Positions 10,451 to 22,194 are shown, numbered from the stretch's first letter. The stretch is DNA of 25,023 bases from Chalciporus piperatus (GCA_038093975.1 JBBPTG010000318.1:1-25023), one strand, 5' to 3'. The notes: generated by a model from the letters alone, not told the origin. Program-made: numbers and translations.

Positions 10451-10716
10451 TTTCTTCTCCCCCCTGACAAGCCGACACTGTCATAGCTAGAAATGGATGA
10501 GAATCGCCGACTAACTACAGCAATTCCACTCACATAATCATGAATGGATTCCAGTGTATCGAGTTCTGTGTAGTTACTCTTGTCTACAATGCACTTAACC
10601 GACACTTATCCTCATGCACGTGGTCGCAGCCAAGTCCAAAAAAGACTCTGGGAATCCGCGCTGAGATTTTCACGGATTTTTACCAGACTAAAATAAGCCC
10701 CCCAGAATTTCGTCGC
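10451..10716. other. Spacer between relic gene B and AP-B
   Basis: No feature was found apart from an open frame that runs into the AP-B signal peptide from upstream. That frame has no counterpart before AP-A, so it is probably chance. Confidence 0.4.
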
Positions 10717-11501
<785 letters not shown>

Positions 11502-11503
<2 letters not shown>

Positions 11504-12040
11504 GGCCATTTCGCGAGCTTTGGTTGGTTGATGCTTGAACAAAATATGTCGACCTAACCAGCACAGAATCTGAACTATACCAAATACTTAGAGTAACAAA
11601 AAGGGCCAAGTTCAAGTCTGCCAGTCCCAACTTTTAGACGCTTGTTAACCCGTGCCAGTTGTGACCATGACGCACAACCCTCAAAAGCCTCCCCCTCAAA
11701 AGTTCCGCTGATCCATCGAGTCATGACCATGGAGTCCTCCAGAGTCCATTCCACCTCCAGAACAGATGAACGTGGCTTCCGTAAAGTTATGCCAGTTTGC
11801 ATGCCGCGCTGACTTCAAGTTCGAGGGACAGGAATGCACAGGATCTGTCACGCATTTTCAGTGGGTCCGCTCGCTTTACTCTTCGAGCCACTGTTGAAGA
11901 ACGTGCACTTGGTGACGGTTGCGCGAATGTCGCACTCCGAGTCAGGTGTCAGAAAAGAGTCATTTACTTGGTTCCAATGATATTTCTGTGTCAAATCCAG
12001 TCGTAGCGTATACAAGCTTTCTGACAATCGAGGGATACCG
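11502..12040. repeat. Duplicated non-coding flank, copy 2
   Basis: This matches 5936-6490 in the same orientation and includes TCCACCTCCAGAACAGAT and GTGCACTTGGTGACGGTTGC. An internal deletion of about 60 bp and several small indels distinguish it. The break inside AP-B places this block directly after the truncated coding sequence. Confidence 0.8.
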
Positions 12041-12122
12041 TACAACTCCACTGGCGTAATCCGACTCCAACAAACGTAAGTTACAAGGTGCAACGACCCG
12101 ATGAAAGGCAAGTTTAGTAAAA

Positions 12123-13704
12123 CTACTCTTCATCTTGGTCGGTTACCGTTTTGACGACGCCCTTGAGCACAGACTTGAAGATAGGGTTACCAAAGATGCT
12201 AGTAAAGAAACCATTCATGACCTGCTGCTCTGCGGGTGACAGCACCCTTCCTGTCGCGCCAATGGACTGGATTCCATTAGGTGCCAGGGCTGACTGGATA
12301 TTGTTAGGCTGTATCCCAGACTGAACGAGCTTCGACACCAAGTCGATGGCCGTTGGCAGCAAGATGGACACCAAGGCACCAAGGAAGTGTTGCGGGACGG
12401 CCGACTGAACAGCGTTGCTGGGCTGCGCGGCGGCTGGCTGAAGTTTGAGGCCCAGCTTAGGGGCGTTATCATTGATGTACTGCTGGACCACGTTAGAAAG
12501 AGCTGCTCGGAATTGGGGATGCATCACAGCGGCCGCGACAGACTCCGAAAATTCGTCGTCGTCTGATTGTAGCTGAGGGCTGTCTTCCGAAACGTCCATG
12601 AAACCATAGTCGCTTAACGGAGGTGGTTCCCCCTCCTCTTCCTCGTCTTCCATGTCCTCGGCTCCCTCGTCCTCCGTTTCGACGGCTTCAGCATGGCTGA
12701 GAGCGTCAGCCCGAGATATCGACTGGATGGTTTGCACCCGTTCCTTGACTACATTAGATCAGTATCTCACCGCTGAGACTTGTTTGCACAGCTCGTACCG
12801 TGAACATGCTCGTATAATTCGATGATGTGTTTCGTGTAAAGATCCCTCTTCTTCGACACGTCGGAACTCGTGAGGATGGAAGCGATAACGTGCGCCGGAA
12901 GTTTTAGGACTCCGAGAGAATACATAAGCGTCCACGTCGCTCCATCTATCGTAGCATCTCGGCCAGGGTAATTCACCACAAGCCACGCCTTGTCGGAATC
13001 AGAGAGCTGAAGATTGAGGAGGCGTGTACTCGGGATCCTGTTTGTAGAGAGGAGCGCCCATTCAGTTAAAACGCTCTCACGGGTAGCAGGACACTGACGC
13101 ACCGCATGATTGACTGTGGATCGCGGTTTGGGCAGTTGGAGTGGCTATCCTCTTCGTCATGCATGAGTCCGAGCGCATGCCCGATCACATGCAGCGCGAG
13201 TGGATATCTATTTTCGGCGGGGAAACTTGACTTATACCCCAATTTCATGGTGGGTTCACCTTCGCGCATCCTTGAGGCATCGATTCCGATCGCGCTCATG
13301 CTCGAGTCTGACTTGAGCATGATACGAATATTGGCCGACTTGCCGTCCGCAAGTTGCTTGAAGTTAAGATTCGCATAGCGTTGATATTCCGCGATGGCAC
13401 TGTTGACGGTTTCTTTCATCTGGGGCTCGCTCTGTCCATCCAAAAAGGAGTATGTAATGGTCTATGGCGAGACAAGGAACAGACTACGAATCAGAAAAGT
13501 CAACGCATAGACACTGGACTTGATACTGACAGAACCGTTGGGCCACAACTTGTGTTCCATTGTGACAAGGGCTTCTTGCCAGGACTCGGGCTCAGTGGTG
13601 TGGTGGCCGACTGTGACCCATGGGGGTAACTGATCGCATGTGACACGAGGATCAGGAGCGCCGCGTACATGAAGAACGGTATGTAGAGCTGAGTGCTTCA
13701 CCAT
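12123..13704 (-). CDS. Metzincin-like protein MP3 lacking the catalytic Glu
   Basis: Four exons on the minus strand (13704-13513, 13461-13103, 13037-12799, 12748-12123) join in phase to 471 residues; introns are 51, 65 and 50 bp. The first donor, GTCTAT, is weak. Introns 1 in MP3 and MP1 sit at the same protein position, after a WP-containing segment and before TI. The zinc motif reads HVIGHALGLMHDE (His155, His159, His165). All three zinc ligands remain, but the general-base Glu is Val156 (GTG in place of GAG), so it should be inactive as a peptidase. A shortened Met-turn, SIM, is kept. The C-terminal half has an acidic stretch at about 287-329 and two repeated modules, HPQFRAALSNVV and NPIFKSVLKGVV. 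No signal peptide is evident. The open frames and good splice phases argue for an expressed pseudoenzyme rather than a decayed gene. Confidence 0.72.
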
Positions 13705-13744
13705 GGCAGGAGCTTTGGAGAATATCCGTCGAGGAATCGCTGCG

Positions 13745-13756
13745 GTATATATATGT
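13745..13756 (-). promoter_or_regulatory. TATA box of MP3
   Basis: On the minus strand CATATATATACC lies about 45 bases before the MP3 start codon at 13704. It is the strongest TATA match in the window and supports the chosen start, although the leader would be short. Confidence 0.5.
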
Positions 13757-13794
13757 CGCCTTTGATTTCTGCTAGGGGGCCGCTGACAGAAAAT

Positions 13795-14045
13795 CGCTAC
13801 GGTCCTGGCATCCTCGTGTGAGCATGGGGGTCTTCCGAGTCCCGGGCAACTTGAACGTTTAACGATCATCCGCAGAAAATATAGACTTATCTTCCAACAA
13901 GGAAATAGCTTACCGGTGTTTGGGAATCGGCGGGGAAATCTGACCAGATTGCCGCCAACGCGGTCGCCGGAGTTCCGAGATCTTTGCAGAAAAGTGAAGT
14001 CGAGGGTTCCCATGCACCCCACGATCAGCCTAGAAATCGATTAGC
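13795..14045 (-). other. Possible exon pair of an unidentified gene
   Basis: Upstream of MP3 the minus strand reads GCMGTLDFTFLQRSRNSGD to a GTAAGC donor near 13913. It could splice over about 64 bp to VARDSEDPHAHTRMPGP and a stop. No start, motif or copy elsewhere supports it. It could be the 3' end of a truncated gene or chance. Confidence 0.2.
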
Positions 14046-14059
14046 CTGGAATATCAGAT

Positions 14060-14980
14060 CTGCATAATATGGAGACGCGATAGGAAAGAGAAACTCGATG
14101 AATTCATGACAGGGGTGTCAGCAAAATGACCGTGGCAAGCGAGTAGAAGCACGAAGAATGGAGTGAGACAACAAGAGTGTCAGGTGTTGCACTGGCATGG
14201 CGGTCGTTTCGTCCAATTTGTTTTCACGCAGAGAGGAACCAGAAGGGGAAACAAAGTGTGACCACCGAGACTTGTGTGCAAAGATCTGGTGGAGAGGTCA
14301 GATCTCAGAGCTGGACACGACGACTCAGACGCGTAGACTGTGAAGATGGTCCTGCCTAACCAGTACCTAACTTCTGGCTCCGCTCGGCTCCCTCCCGTAC
14401 CCCTGCTCCTGCACAAGCCAATCCAGGTTATATATTCGTTCAAATGTAGCGACGCCCAAAACAACAGTGCTGGAGCCGCCAGAGCTCCATCAATTCCCTT
14501 GATGTAGAATTCAGGACCTGCGGGATCTAGATGCATTTTGAGCTATTGGGACTGGGCAATAGAATTCGCACCGGGCCAGGCCGAACTTCAAATTCCAGCA
14601 AACTGATCTGGTCCATGCTTGATCCCCGCAGCATCACAAAGATAACACACGTGTATCAGCGGAGCCTGCTACTGCAAGCACAGGCTGTCGACCCAACAGG
14701 GTACGAGCGGCATTTGACAGCTGGCACTGTAGATTTACAGATCCTGGTAATCGAATGTCAATGACTCGTGCATCATGGATGGAACGTGTAGACGGGGCTG
14801 GAGTTCCTGCTATGCTGATGCATTTGGGCAGGAAGCAAAGGGCCGTCGAGTTTGGAAGGACGTCGGAGCTACTAATAGCATAGATCTCCGAGTCGAGATG
14901 CGGGGCCAACAAGGGACTTCTATTTGTCGATGGAGATGGCTTGCTGACCAACTAAAATACATCCATGCCACTGAGAGAAA
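14060..14980. other. No supportable gene
   Basis: Overlapping frames occur on both strands without motifs. A short block at about 14643-14690 (ACACGTGTATCAGCGGAGCC and following) is a diverged relative of the block at about 6495, so fragments of the duplicated flanks reach here. Confidence 0.45.
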
Positions 14981-14981
14981 A

Positions 14982-15884
14982 TCATCTACCGCCATTGGAT
15001 CCGCTCTCCTCCGAGACCCTGGTGTGTGTCTCCTTGACGGTGTGACTCTCTCTACCAGTGCCGCGCTCCATGCTACCGTTCAAGTTGGACCTGGGTTCAC
15101 AGGCCTCCTCTGATTTTGCTATGCTCCTCACAGCATACGCAAATGAAGGGTTTCTCAGGGCGGACATGAAATCGTTGACAAAGCTCTGCTGAGCGACGTC
15201 GCTGACAACAAACTTTGTCGAAGAATCTGGTTGGGACACTTCGTGCGACACGGGGATATTGCGCGATCGCATGTCCTGGACGGCAATGTTTGTGATGACT
15301 TGCTCGAATTGAGGGTCCAGCACAGCCGCTGCAAGCGTATTATAAAAGTATTCTTCTAAGATCGCCGCTAGGGAGTCGTCAGCAACTTGTCCGTGGAGAA
15401 ATACATGGGTCGATGGACTAGTACGCACACTGTCTGTTATTTGCATCTGTGGACATGTTGCCGTTGCTGTCCGCCAGGAAGAAAGATGCGAAGCTTTACC
15501 ACAGGAGATGTGAGCAAACTAGCCAACAGGAAGAAGGTCAAATGGCTTCAATGACTAACTTTGGTGACTCGGAACGTTGAAGAGGAGTGGTGGTTCAGAC
15601 GTAGACCGTGCCTAAACATACAATTTCGTGTCATGCGGGGCATATCTTGACGGGGTTCAAGTTACCTATCTCGATTAAGTTCGCAACGAGGCATTTGGGG
15701 GGCGAGTGGGTACCGTAGGTCCTAAATGAGCCATAAGTCTGGAACTTTCATCGCCTGTGAATGGGAAATCAGCCTGGTCAAGGATCACACTGGCGTGGAT
15801 CCGATAAGGGAGAGTAGCTATGCCGAACAAGATCCAAAATTTCTGTGTCACAAGTGAGTTCTGGCAACCTGAGAACCCCGACAA
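14982..15884 (-). pseudogene. Headless metalloprotease paralogue MP4
   Basis: Two minus-strand pieces resemble the C-terminal half of MP3. The first (about 15850-15740) reads KFWILFGIATLPYRIHASVI, parallel to TWTLMYSLGVLKLPAHVIAS of MP3. The second (15446-14982) holds AAAVLDPQFEQVITNIAVQD and NDFMSALRNPSFAYAVRSIA, parallel to AAAVMHPQFRAALSNVVQQY and GFFTSIFGNPIFKSVLKGVV. No HExxH catalytic region was found in the 400 bp upstream. The linking intron or introns between the two pieces could not be defined. It is probably a truncated paralogue; an independent gene consisting only of the C-terminal module is possible. Confidence 0.55.
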
Positions 15885-16321
15885 TGCGATGGAAGCCAGT
15901 ATAGCATCTGATCGATTCGATGGTCTAACTATTTGTGGGGATTATCAAAATAATCATTGAACGACATACAAAGGACATCATACTACACGTCACTCAGGCT
16001 AGAACATCGTGCAGGGGGAAATAATGACGGGGGGTGCTTCTGTGGTATATCGACCGAGGGTGCCGGCGTAAACCACCTCGAAATCACATCATGTTCGGGG
16101 ATTCCCAGGAGGATATCCGGCAGAGCCCCCCGAGCAGGAAAAGTGGGTAGAAGGATTTAGTTTCAGCTACCGAATCGCGATGATAGAAACCCGTTGCACG
16201 TGTGTGAATCGTAGTCGAGCGAATGGGTTTGGGAATATCCAGAAGTTGAATGAATAATTTAATGAGTGTCGAATGTACGGTGTTCGGCTGCACGATACTC
16301 CAATAAAGCGTTTAGTTTACC
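15885..16321. other. No feature seen
   Basis: Upstream of MP4 and before the second segmental duplication, only short frames are open. A zinc-binding motif that could complete MP4 was looked for here and not found. Confidence 0.45.
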
Positions 16322-18263
16322 CCGTACAGCGTGTAAATATCAGGCGATCTAATCTGAAATCTGAATTCCGTGGAGGTTGGAATAGTACCTCCAAAGACAT
16401 CGCGGTGGAGATCCAGATCACGATGATGACTGGTTAGGCCTTACCCGGGACCAATTGGATTGTCCCGGTGCGAGAATCGTGGATTTATTTGATGGTGTAT
16501 CACTGTCACCAAACCGGCTCATCCGACTTGTCGCTGAGAGCATGCTGAATCGATCAGAAAGGACATGCCCCCTGCAGAGAGGATCTTATCGTACGGGATG
16601 ACCCATATATTCATGCAGAACTGACGATGCTCCATTTGGATAGCATCTGAGATCTGAGGTCTGGCATGCTTGCCAACGAGGTCGATTTCTAGTAACCCGA
16701 AACATGGACGGCGTCCCCTCGAAAACCTTTGGAGGTCCAGGTATAAGTATTACCATGTGCGTCTCAATCATCTTCAAGTTCGTCCTTCTCGCTGTTACGA
16801 ACGACCACAGTCCACCCTCCGACTCCCAAACTTACCAGAATCATGTCCAACCCTTCCACCGCGACCAAAGCTTGCTTCGTCAAATATCCAGATGGTAGCA
16901 CCATCAATAACAATGGTCAAAACGCCGTCGCATCTAAGAAAGTGTGGCCCATTAGTGGCGCTAAAGTGGCGCTAGACGGCAAGCGGGTAAGATGACCCTC
17001 GCATTATTGTATCCATGGTGATCCGTCGACTTGACTCTTTCCTAGACAATCTTTGTCGACTTCAAGGGCGGGGATGCAAAACAACACAAAGCCGTCATGG
17101 ATACGCTCAAAAAGTCTGAGACACTACCGGGCTCACTCAAGAGGACAGGCAAGACCCACACTTGGGCAGACTTCGCCAACATCGAGTTCACTGAGCAAAG
17201 CGCCGCTGCCGACGTTTCTGGCTCCTTCAAACGAGACGGTAGCTCTTGGAGCTATGTGGGCACAGATGCGACTGGTGCCATCCAGAAGCAAACTCCGAGC
17301 ATGAACCTTGGATGGCTCCCCGAGGATCGGGAAATTCCTACGAGCACAGATCGCGCTACCATCCTTCACGAGTTCGGACACGCTCTCGGGTTCATGCATG
17401 AACATCAGAGTCCCGCCAGAGGGGGCATCATCACTCTCAACGAGCAGGCTTGCTACCGATACTATTTGCCGAAACTTGGCGGCGATCGGCAGAAGGTCAG
17501 AAGTCAGGTCATCGACACATACAACTCGTCCGACATAGCGGCTTTCAGCAACCTCGACGTCGAATCGATTATGATGTACGTCGATCGCGATGTCACTTCA
17601 CAAACGTCTCTCAACCCTGACCTCGCTCATCTCCATAGGTATCCTATGACCGCCGATCTCAATGAACAAGGCATCAACGTCGGGTTCAACGACAGACTGT
17701 CCATCCTCGATCAGGCCTTCGCCACCCTCATGTACCCACCAGACTTGACTAAACCAGCGAATGTCACCCGCTTTATGGAAGCGATGGAAATAGCTGGTAT
17801 CGCTGAATCAGAGGCCGGCATCATCCTCGGAGCCTTCAAGAAGCCTGGCGGTGGGACATATGCGACAGGTGATGACATCCGTCCGGGCCTCGCAGCGGTA
17901 CGAGAAAAATTTGTATTGCAGAATGCGAAGGCGATGGCCAGGTTCAGAAGTGAGGTGTCCTTCTTTTTTTAGTCCTTGATTCTGATTTTCCGTCGTCATG
18001 GCCCAGGCAACGCCAACCTCCTCCACCAGATCGACTTTAACAACCCGCAATCTGGGATCGGGGGCTTCTTCCGCGATCTCGCCAAGAATAAGCTCGTGAG
18101 AAGCGTTGTGAAGAACGTTGCGAAGGAAGTATTTCAGCAGAATGGTATCGATATAATCGAACCACAGGTCTCGGAGACCAATACGATGCATGCCATCGGG
18201 AGGCTCGTTACCCATCCTGACATACACCAAGCTGTTTCCAGCGCCTTCTTCGATCTGCTTGGG
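16322..18263 (+). repeat. Segmental duplication, right copy (contains MP2)
   Basis: This is the direct repeat of 6548-8488. Differences cluster upstream of the gene and in intron 1 (for example, CGTATTACTAGTACC becomes AGTACC). The coding part differs by only a handful of bases. Similarity stops sharply after CTGCTTGGG in exon 3. Confidence 0.92.
16741..16750 (+). promoter_or_regulatory. TATA-like element of MP2
   Basis: GTATAAGTAT lies about 100 bases before the MP2 start and is identical in sequence and relative position to the element before MP1. Confidence 0.45.
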
Positions 18264-18338
18264 AATACGAGAGATGTCAAGTTCGAGGAGGCAATGCACG
18301 AGGAGGCGGCGGCGAAGCAGATGGAGGTTGAATTGTAG
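16843..18338 (+). CDS. Metzincin zinc metalloprotease MP2 (near-identical to MP1)
   Basis: Exons 16843-16986, 17046-17949 and 18007-18338 give 459 residues; introns are 59 and 57 bp. The zinc site HEFGHALGFMHEHQSP and the Met-turn SIMMY are unchanged from MP1. In the main exon only a few residues differ (TPPSS/TLPGS, VSVSF/VSGSF, IPMST/IPTST, FEKPG/FKKPG, TDDD/TGDD), none in the active site. Intron 1 has a consensus GTAAGA donor where MP1 has GTAGGA. After the shared FFDLLG the C-terminus is different and shorter: NTRDVKFEEAMHEEAAAKQM to VEL and a TAG stop. Thirty-two further codons stay open beyond that stop. No signal peptide. The catalytic domain looks complete, so an active zinc endopeptidase is expected; the tail may be truncated. 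Confidence 0.8.
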
Positions 18339-18437
18339 TGTGAGGAGACTAAAGATGTCGATCGTGCCTACTTTGTCCCTACATTCCTGGATCTCATGTT
18401 TGAGTTGTCATGGCAGTCTCTACATCCACTCCTGTAA

Positions 18438-18744
18438 TCTTGTGCTCGATGTTAATATGGATTATTGACCCATTGTACAGTGGCCTCGGAGGGAACAATT
18501 GACATATTTTGCATGAATACTAATGATTTCACATCCCACAGTGAGAGTAATAATCGTATGTGATCTATCGTAGCAGCGAACTACACTGAGAATTGTTCCA
18601 ACCTAATGATCTCAAACAATCTCAGCCAGCCAACCTGCGAAGCTCCTTTCTACTTGCTTCAACCTATGCGGTATCCGGGCCTCTGACCTCAAAGCGTTTC
18701 GTTTAGCCCATGATAACACCTCTGCAGTCTGTCTTGGACGGAAA
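18438..18744. other. Spacer between MP2 and AP-C
   Basis: AT-rich sequence with no open frame of note. It includes the likely 3' flank of MP2. The inverted AP-C homology begins at about 18745. Confidence 0.45.
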
Positions 18745-19451
18745 CCGTTTACACAATCGGCTACATCATGACGGACTGCAGTGACTGCCGGGAAATGTTC
18801 ATACAGCTCGGACAAATCCAACTACATCTCTCCCAAAGTCGCATGTAACGCCGAAGAAACACACCGCCTAGGGGACAAATCAGCGATTCATGTGACTCAT
18901 TGATTGTGTTGAGCCCATATTAATGATCCAGCGGTAATCTGGGGTGCGATCTTTCAAGCCCAAGTAGCACCATGTGCGCTTGCCAATCTTTCGACGCACT
19001 ACATAATCCTCACCCGTCAGCGGAAATGGCTTGCCGTCGAAGTAGAATGTCAGTTCGGGCAGATTGGATACATCTTTGCACTCGATCCAATAATCGCCAC
19101 TACGGCTTTTCTTGGCACGGAGCTTCCGGGCCAGTGGCGCTAAAATACTGCTGGGAAGATTGATGAGGCTGCTACCTTGATGAAGTTCAGTATACCCTTT
19201 AGGTCGAGGGATGCATGGACTTGCCCGTATCAATGATAGCACCGACATGTAACTCCTTAACCCAGTTGCCGACAGAAACCTTTTCAAGCTCTATCTCCCA
19301 GTACGCCTTGTGGCTAACAGGAATATAGGTAATTTTTCCCTTGTAGGCTAAATGATTCACGCCTCCGAGTATGATCTCGCCACCATGCCCCTCTGGTGAG
19401 CCGAGATAGAATGACATCAAGGGCTCATCGAGAACACCTTGTTCCATCAGG
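18745..19451 (-). pseudogene. Truncated inverted aspartic protease AP-C
   Basis: On the minus strand this is 3'-half homology to AP-A, from CLMEQGVLDEPLMSFYLG to the end of the gene and beyond. The 5' edge at 19451/19452 is abrupt, matching AP-A position 5169, so the signal peptide and the first catalytic Asp are absent. The intron that splits DTG and NS in AP-A is preserved, with the same GTCCAT donor and GGTAG acceptor. The donor of the last intron is mutated (ATTGGTATGG to ATTAATATGG), and 8 bp (TCTGTGTA) are lost in the last exon, shifting the frame. It cannot give a working protease. Changes such as GYGGE to GHGGE and NVANR to KIGKR mark its divergence. Confidence 0.9.
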
Positions 19452-19727
19452 CACATAGCGTAGTCCATTTGTACCCTGATCCAGGGCCAGCTGATCACCA
19501 ATTAGGCCGTGCTCTACTGGCCGGCTAACGATTGGCCGCTGGTGTATGATCACCTAGATTAGGGATCGGCTAGTAATAGAATGTACACGTAGAGTAGGGA
19601 TCAGCCAATGTACCATTGTGCCCTGGCAATGGGAATGGCCAACACAAAGGTTCCATGAGGTAGGACCTGGCCGACTGGTGCTAATCACCCAGTCCTGCCT
19701 GCATCAGGGTTCAGCCCATAGAGAATA
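19452..19727. other. Transition into the minisatellite
   Basis: No gene. Loosely repeated words such as AGGGATCGGCTAGTA and AGGGATCAGCCAATG suggest a decayed relative of the 33-bp repeat that follows. Confidence 0.4.
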
Positions 19728-20034
19728 GGGATGAGCCTCAATGTGTAGGAATGGGCCAATGAGTTGAGCCTCAATGCGTAGGGATGGGCCGATGGGTTGA
19801 GCCTCAATGTGTAGGGATGGGCCGATGCATTGAGGCTCAATGCGTAGGGATGGGCCGATGCATGGAGCCTCAATGTGTAGGGATGGGCCGATGCATAGAG
19901 GCTCAATGCGTAGGGATGGGCCGATGCAATCAGTGTCAATGTGTAGGAATGGGCCGATGGGTTGAGCCTCAATGCGTAGGGATGCGCCGATGGGTTGAGC
20001 CTCAATGTGTAGGGATGCGCCGATGGGTTGAGCC
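19728..20034. repeat. 33-bp minisatellite, left segment
   Basis: Head-to-tail units of the form GATGNNTTGAGNCTCAATG then YGTAGGGATGGGCC, about nine copies, with three main variants marked by GGGTTGAGCC, GCATTGAGGC and GCAATCAGTG. Since 33 equals 11 codons, several frames stay open on both strands, giving apparent 11-residue peptide repeats. These look like a consequence of the period, not genes. The array is continued at 21137 on the other side of an inserted element. Confidence 0.95.
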
Positions 20035-21136
20035 TAGTGATGGACGGGCTGGGCCTGAAGCCCTGAAGCCCACAGGCCAGGCCCTATATAGGCCAGGCCA
20101 AGCCAGGCCCAGATATTGGGCTTGTAAGGGCTTAGGGCCTGGCTTGAGATATACACAGGCCCAAGCCAGGGCTTTTTCCAATCTCATTGTAGTTTTTATA
20201 TCACACCTAAAATTGATAATAGCAGGCCAGTCTGCTGCATGGTACTCTAAGTAGCACTATTATCAAGTGAAATTTACCTAAATGCCTGATAAAATCTATG
20301 AGATGTCAAGCATCGGACAAGTGCACTGCCCAGATTATACACACACTTTTAATAGCCAAGGTAAGCACTGTCATCAAGAGGAATAGATGCACCCCCAAAC
20401 ATGAAAAACTTGACAGGCAAATCACCTAAGTGGAGAGGCAAAAATGTGTCATGTTTCCAGTATTTTTTTCCTGGTGTGTAAGTGTAAGCACGTCCATTGC
20501 GGACCCTGACAGGGCTGTGAATATTGCAAGTGCCATGATGAACATCTATGTGAGTGACAGAGAGAAAGAAGAGTGAGTGACGACGACAGTGATGAAGTGT
20601 GAGATCCACAATGACATGACACTTATGATGTGACACTGATACAATACAAAGCAAGAAGAGCATTCACGTGATTTCCCAGTGGCAACTCAAGCATAATGTA
20701 TTAAATCACATATAAACTAATGTTCTACACAGAAATAATCATATCTCATGACAATATGAGCCAATTCTCACGGCCCAGGGATCAATTGAAAGCCAAGGCC
20801 ACTGCAACCTGACCTACATGTTCAAAGCATTATTTCCATGGGATTATGTGGTATTTTAAAGAACCAGCCATGAAATACTTGCAATGTGATGTGTTTGATG
20901 GTCCAGTTCAGTTTTGTGATCACCAGTGTGGTCCAGCTGCCATATTTAAAAAGCAAAAAAATTGAATTAGATTGGACTTTGAAATACTACACCCAGGCCC
21001 TGGCCTAGGCCCAGGCCAGGCCAGGCCAGGCCCTAGCCCACTGCTAGGGCCTGGCCTGACATTTTAGTAGGCCCAAGCTCTCTAAAGCCAGGCCCAAGCC
21101 CTGGCTTTCAGGCCAAGCCAGGCCCGTCCATCACTA
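20035..21136. mobile_element. Non-autonomous hAT-like element, 1102 bp
   Basis: Both ends carry the inverted terminal repeat TAGTGATGGACGGGC (15 bp perfect). Behind it at each end lie GC-rich subterminal words built on GGCCTGG/CCAGGCC (20040-20180 and 20990-21125). The 8-bp sequence GTTGAGCC stands directly before (20027-20034) and after (21137-21144) the element, and deleting the element plus one copy restores a perfect 33-bp minisatellite unit. An 8-bp target duplication with TAG-starting ends is characteristic of the hAT superfamily. The AT-rich interior has no long transposase frame; the longest (20349-20663 minus, 104 codons) shows no recognisable domain. It should depend on a transposase supplied elsewhere. 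Confidence 0.88.
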
Positions 21137-21898
21137 GTTGAGCCTCAATGTGTAGGGATGAGCCGATGCATTGAGGCTCAATGCGTAGGAATGGGCCGAT
21201 GCAATCAGTGTCAATGTGTAGGAATGGGCCGATGGGTTGAGCCTCAATGTGTAGGGATGGGCCGATGCATTGAACCTCAATGCGTAGGGATGGGCCCTCA
21301 ATGTGGGATGGGTGGGTTGAGCCTCAATGTGTAGGGATGAGCGATGCATTGAGGCTCAATGCGTATATGGGCCGATGCATTGAGGCTCAATGCGTAGGAA
21401 TGGGCCGATGCAATCAGTGTCAATGTGTAGGAATGGGCCGATGGGTTGAGCCTCAATGTGTAGGGATGGGCCGATGCATTGAACCTCAATGTGTAGGAAT
21501 GGGCCGATGGGTTGAGCCTCAATGTGTAGGGATGGGCCGATGCATTGAACCTCAATGCGTAGGGATGGGCCGATGGGTTGAGCCTCAATGTGTAGGGATG
21601 GGCCGATGCATTGAGGCTCAATGCGTAGGAATGGGCCGATGCAATCAGTGTCAATGTGTAGGAATGGGCCGATGGGTTGAGCCTCAATGCGTAGGAATGG
21701 GCCGATGGGTTGAGCCTCAATGTGTAGGGATGAGCCGATGCATTGAGGCTCAATGCGTAGGAATGGGCCGATGCAATCAGTGTCAATGTGTAGGGATGGG
21801 CCGATGGGTTGAGCCTCAATGCGTAGGAATGGGCCGATGCAATCAGTGTCAATGTGTAGGGATGGCCCAATGGGTTGAGCCTCAATGGGTAGGGATAG
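21137..21898. repeat. 33-bp minisatellite, right segment
   Basis: About 23 units continue the array at 19728. Variant order is not random. The GCATTGAGGC variant is followed by GCAATCAGTG, which is followed by GGGTTGAGCC, and GGGTTGAGCC also alternates with GCATTGAACC. One disrupted unit lies at about 21296-21345. Long open frames across the array on both strands, including one of 254 codons, are products of the 11-codon period. Confidence 0.95.
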
Positions 21899-22194
21899 TT
21901 GTGTCATGCGTCTCAGGGCTGGCCTCTGCTGCCAACCCACCGGCCCCCCCGCTCCCATGGGCCCATCAACCCCTCAGCCGATTCCTCGGTCACCTGTTGA
22001 TCTCATCAGCAAATCATCCATTTAGGGACAGAATTTGCCCATGACACAGCCGCGCCACAGCCGCCGGCCCAATTCACGGCCGTGCCACAGCCACTGGCCA
22101 TGTTCACACTGTCCACAGGCCTCATCAGGCCACAGTACACCAGGAAACCCGTAGTTAGCGCACCACAAACGAGTTCTCAGCGACCCGAACGGCC
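21899..22194. other. GC-rich spacer, no gene
   Basis: Contains near-repeats such as CGCGCCACAGCCGCCGGCCC and CGTGCCACAGCCACTGGCC about 40 bp apart. The open frame crossing it has no protein-like features. Confidence 0.4.

Noticed and set aside
13462..14022. 186-codon minus-strand frame as one protein
   Set aside because: It runs through the MP3 TATA box, exon 1 and intron 1; only the part from 13704 fits the MP family.
20349..20663. 104-codon frame as the transposase of the hAT-like element
   Set aside because: Too short, with no recognisable hAT dimerisation or catalytic segments; the element is better called non-autonomous.
21280..22044. 254-codon frame with 11-residue repeats (MGRCIEAQCVG), plus minus-strand counterparts (SAHPYTLRLNP)
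   Set aside because: Produced by a 33-bp minisatellite; several frames on both strands are equally open and none shows start context or non-repeat protein sequence.
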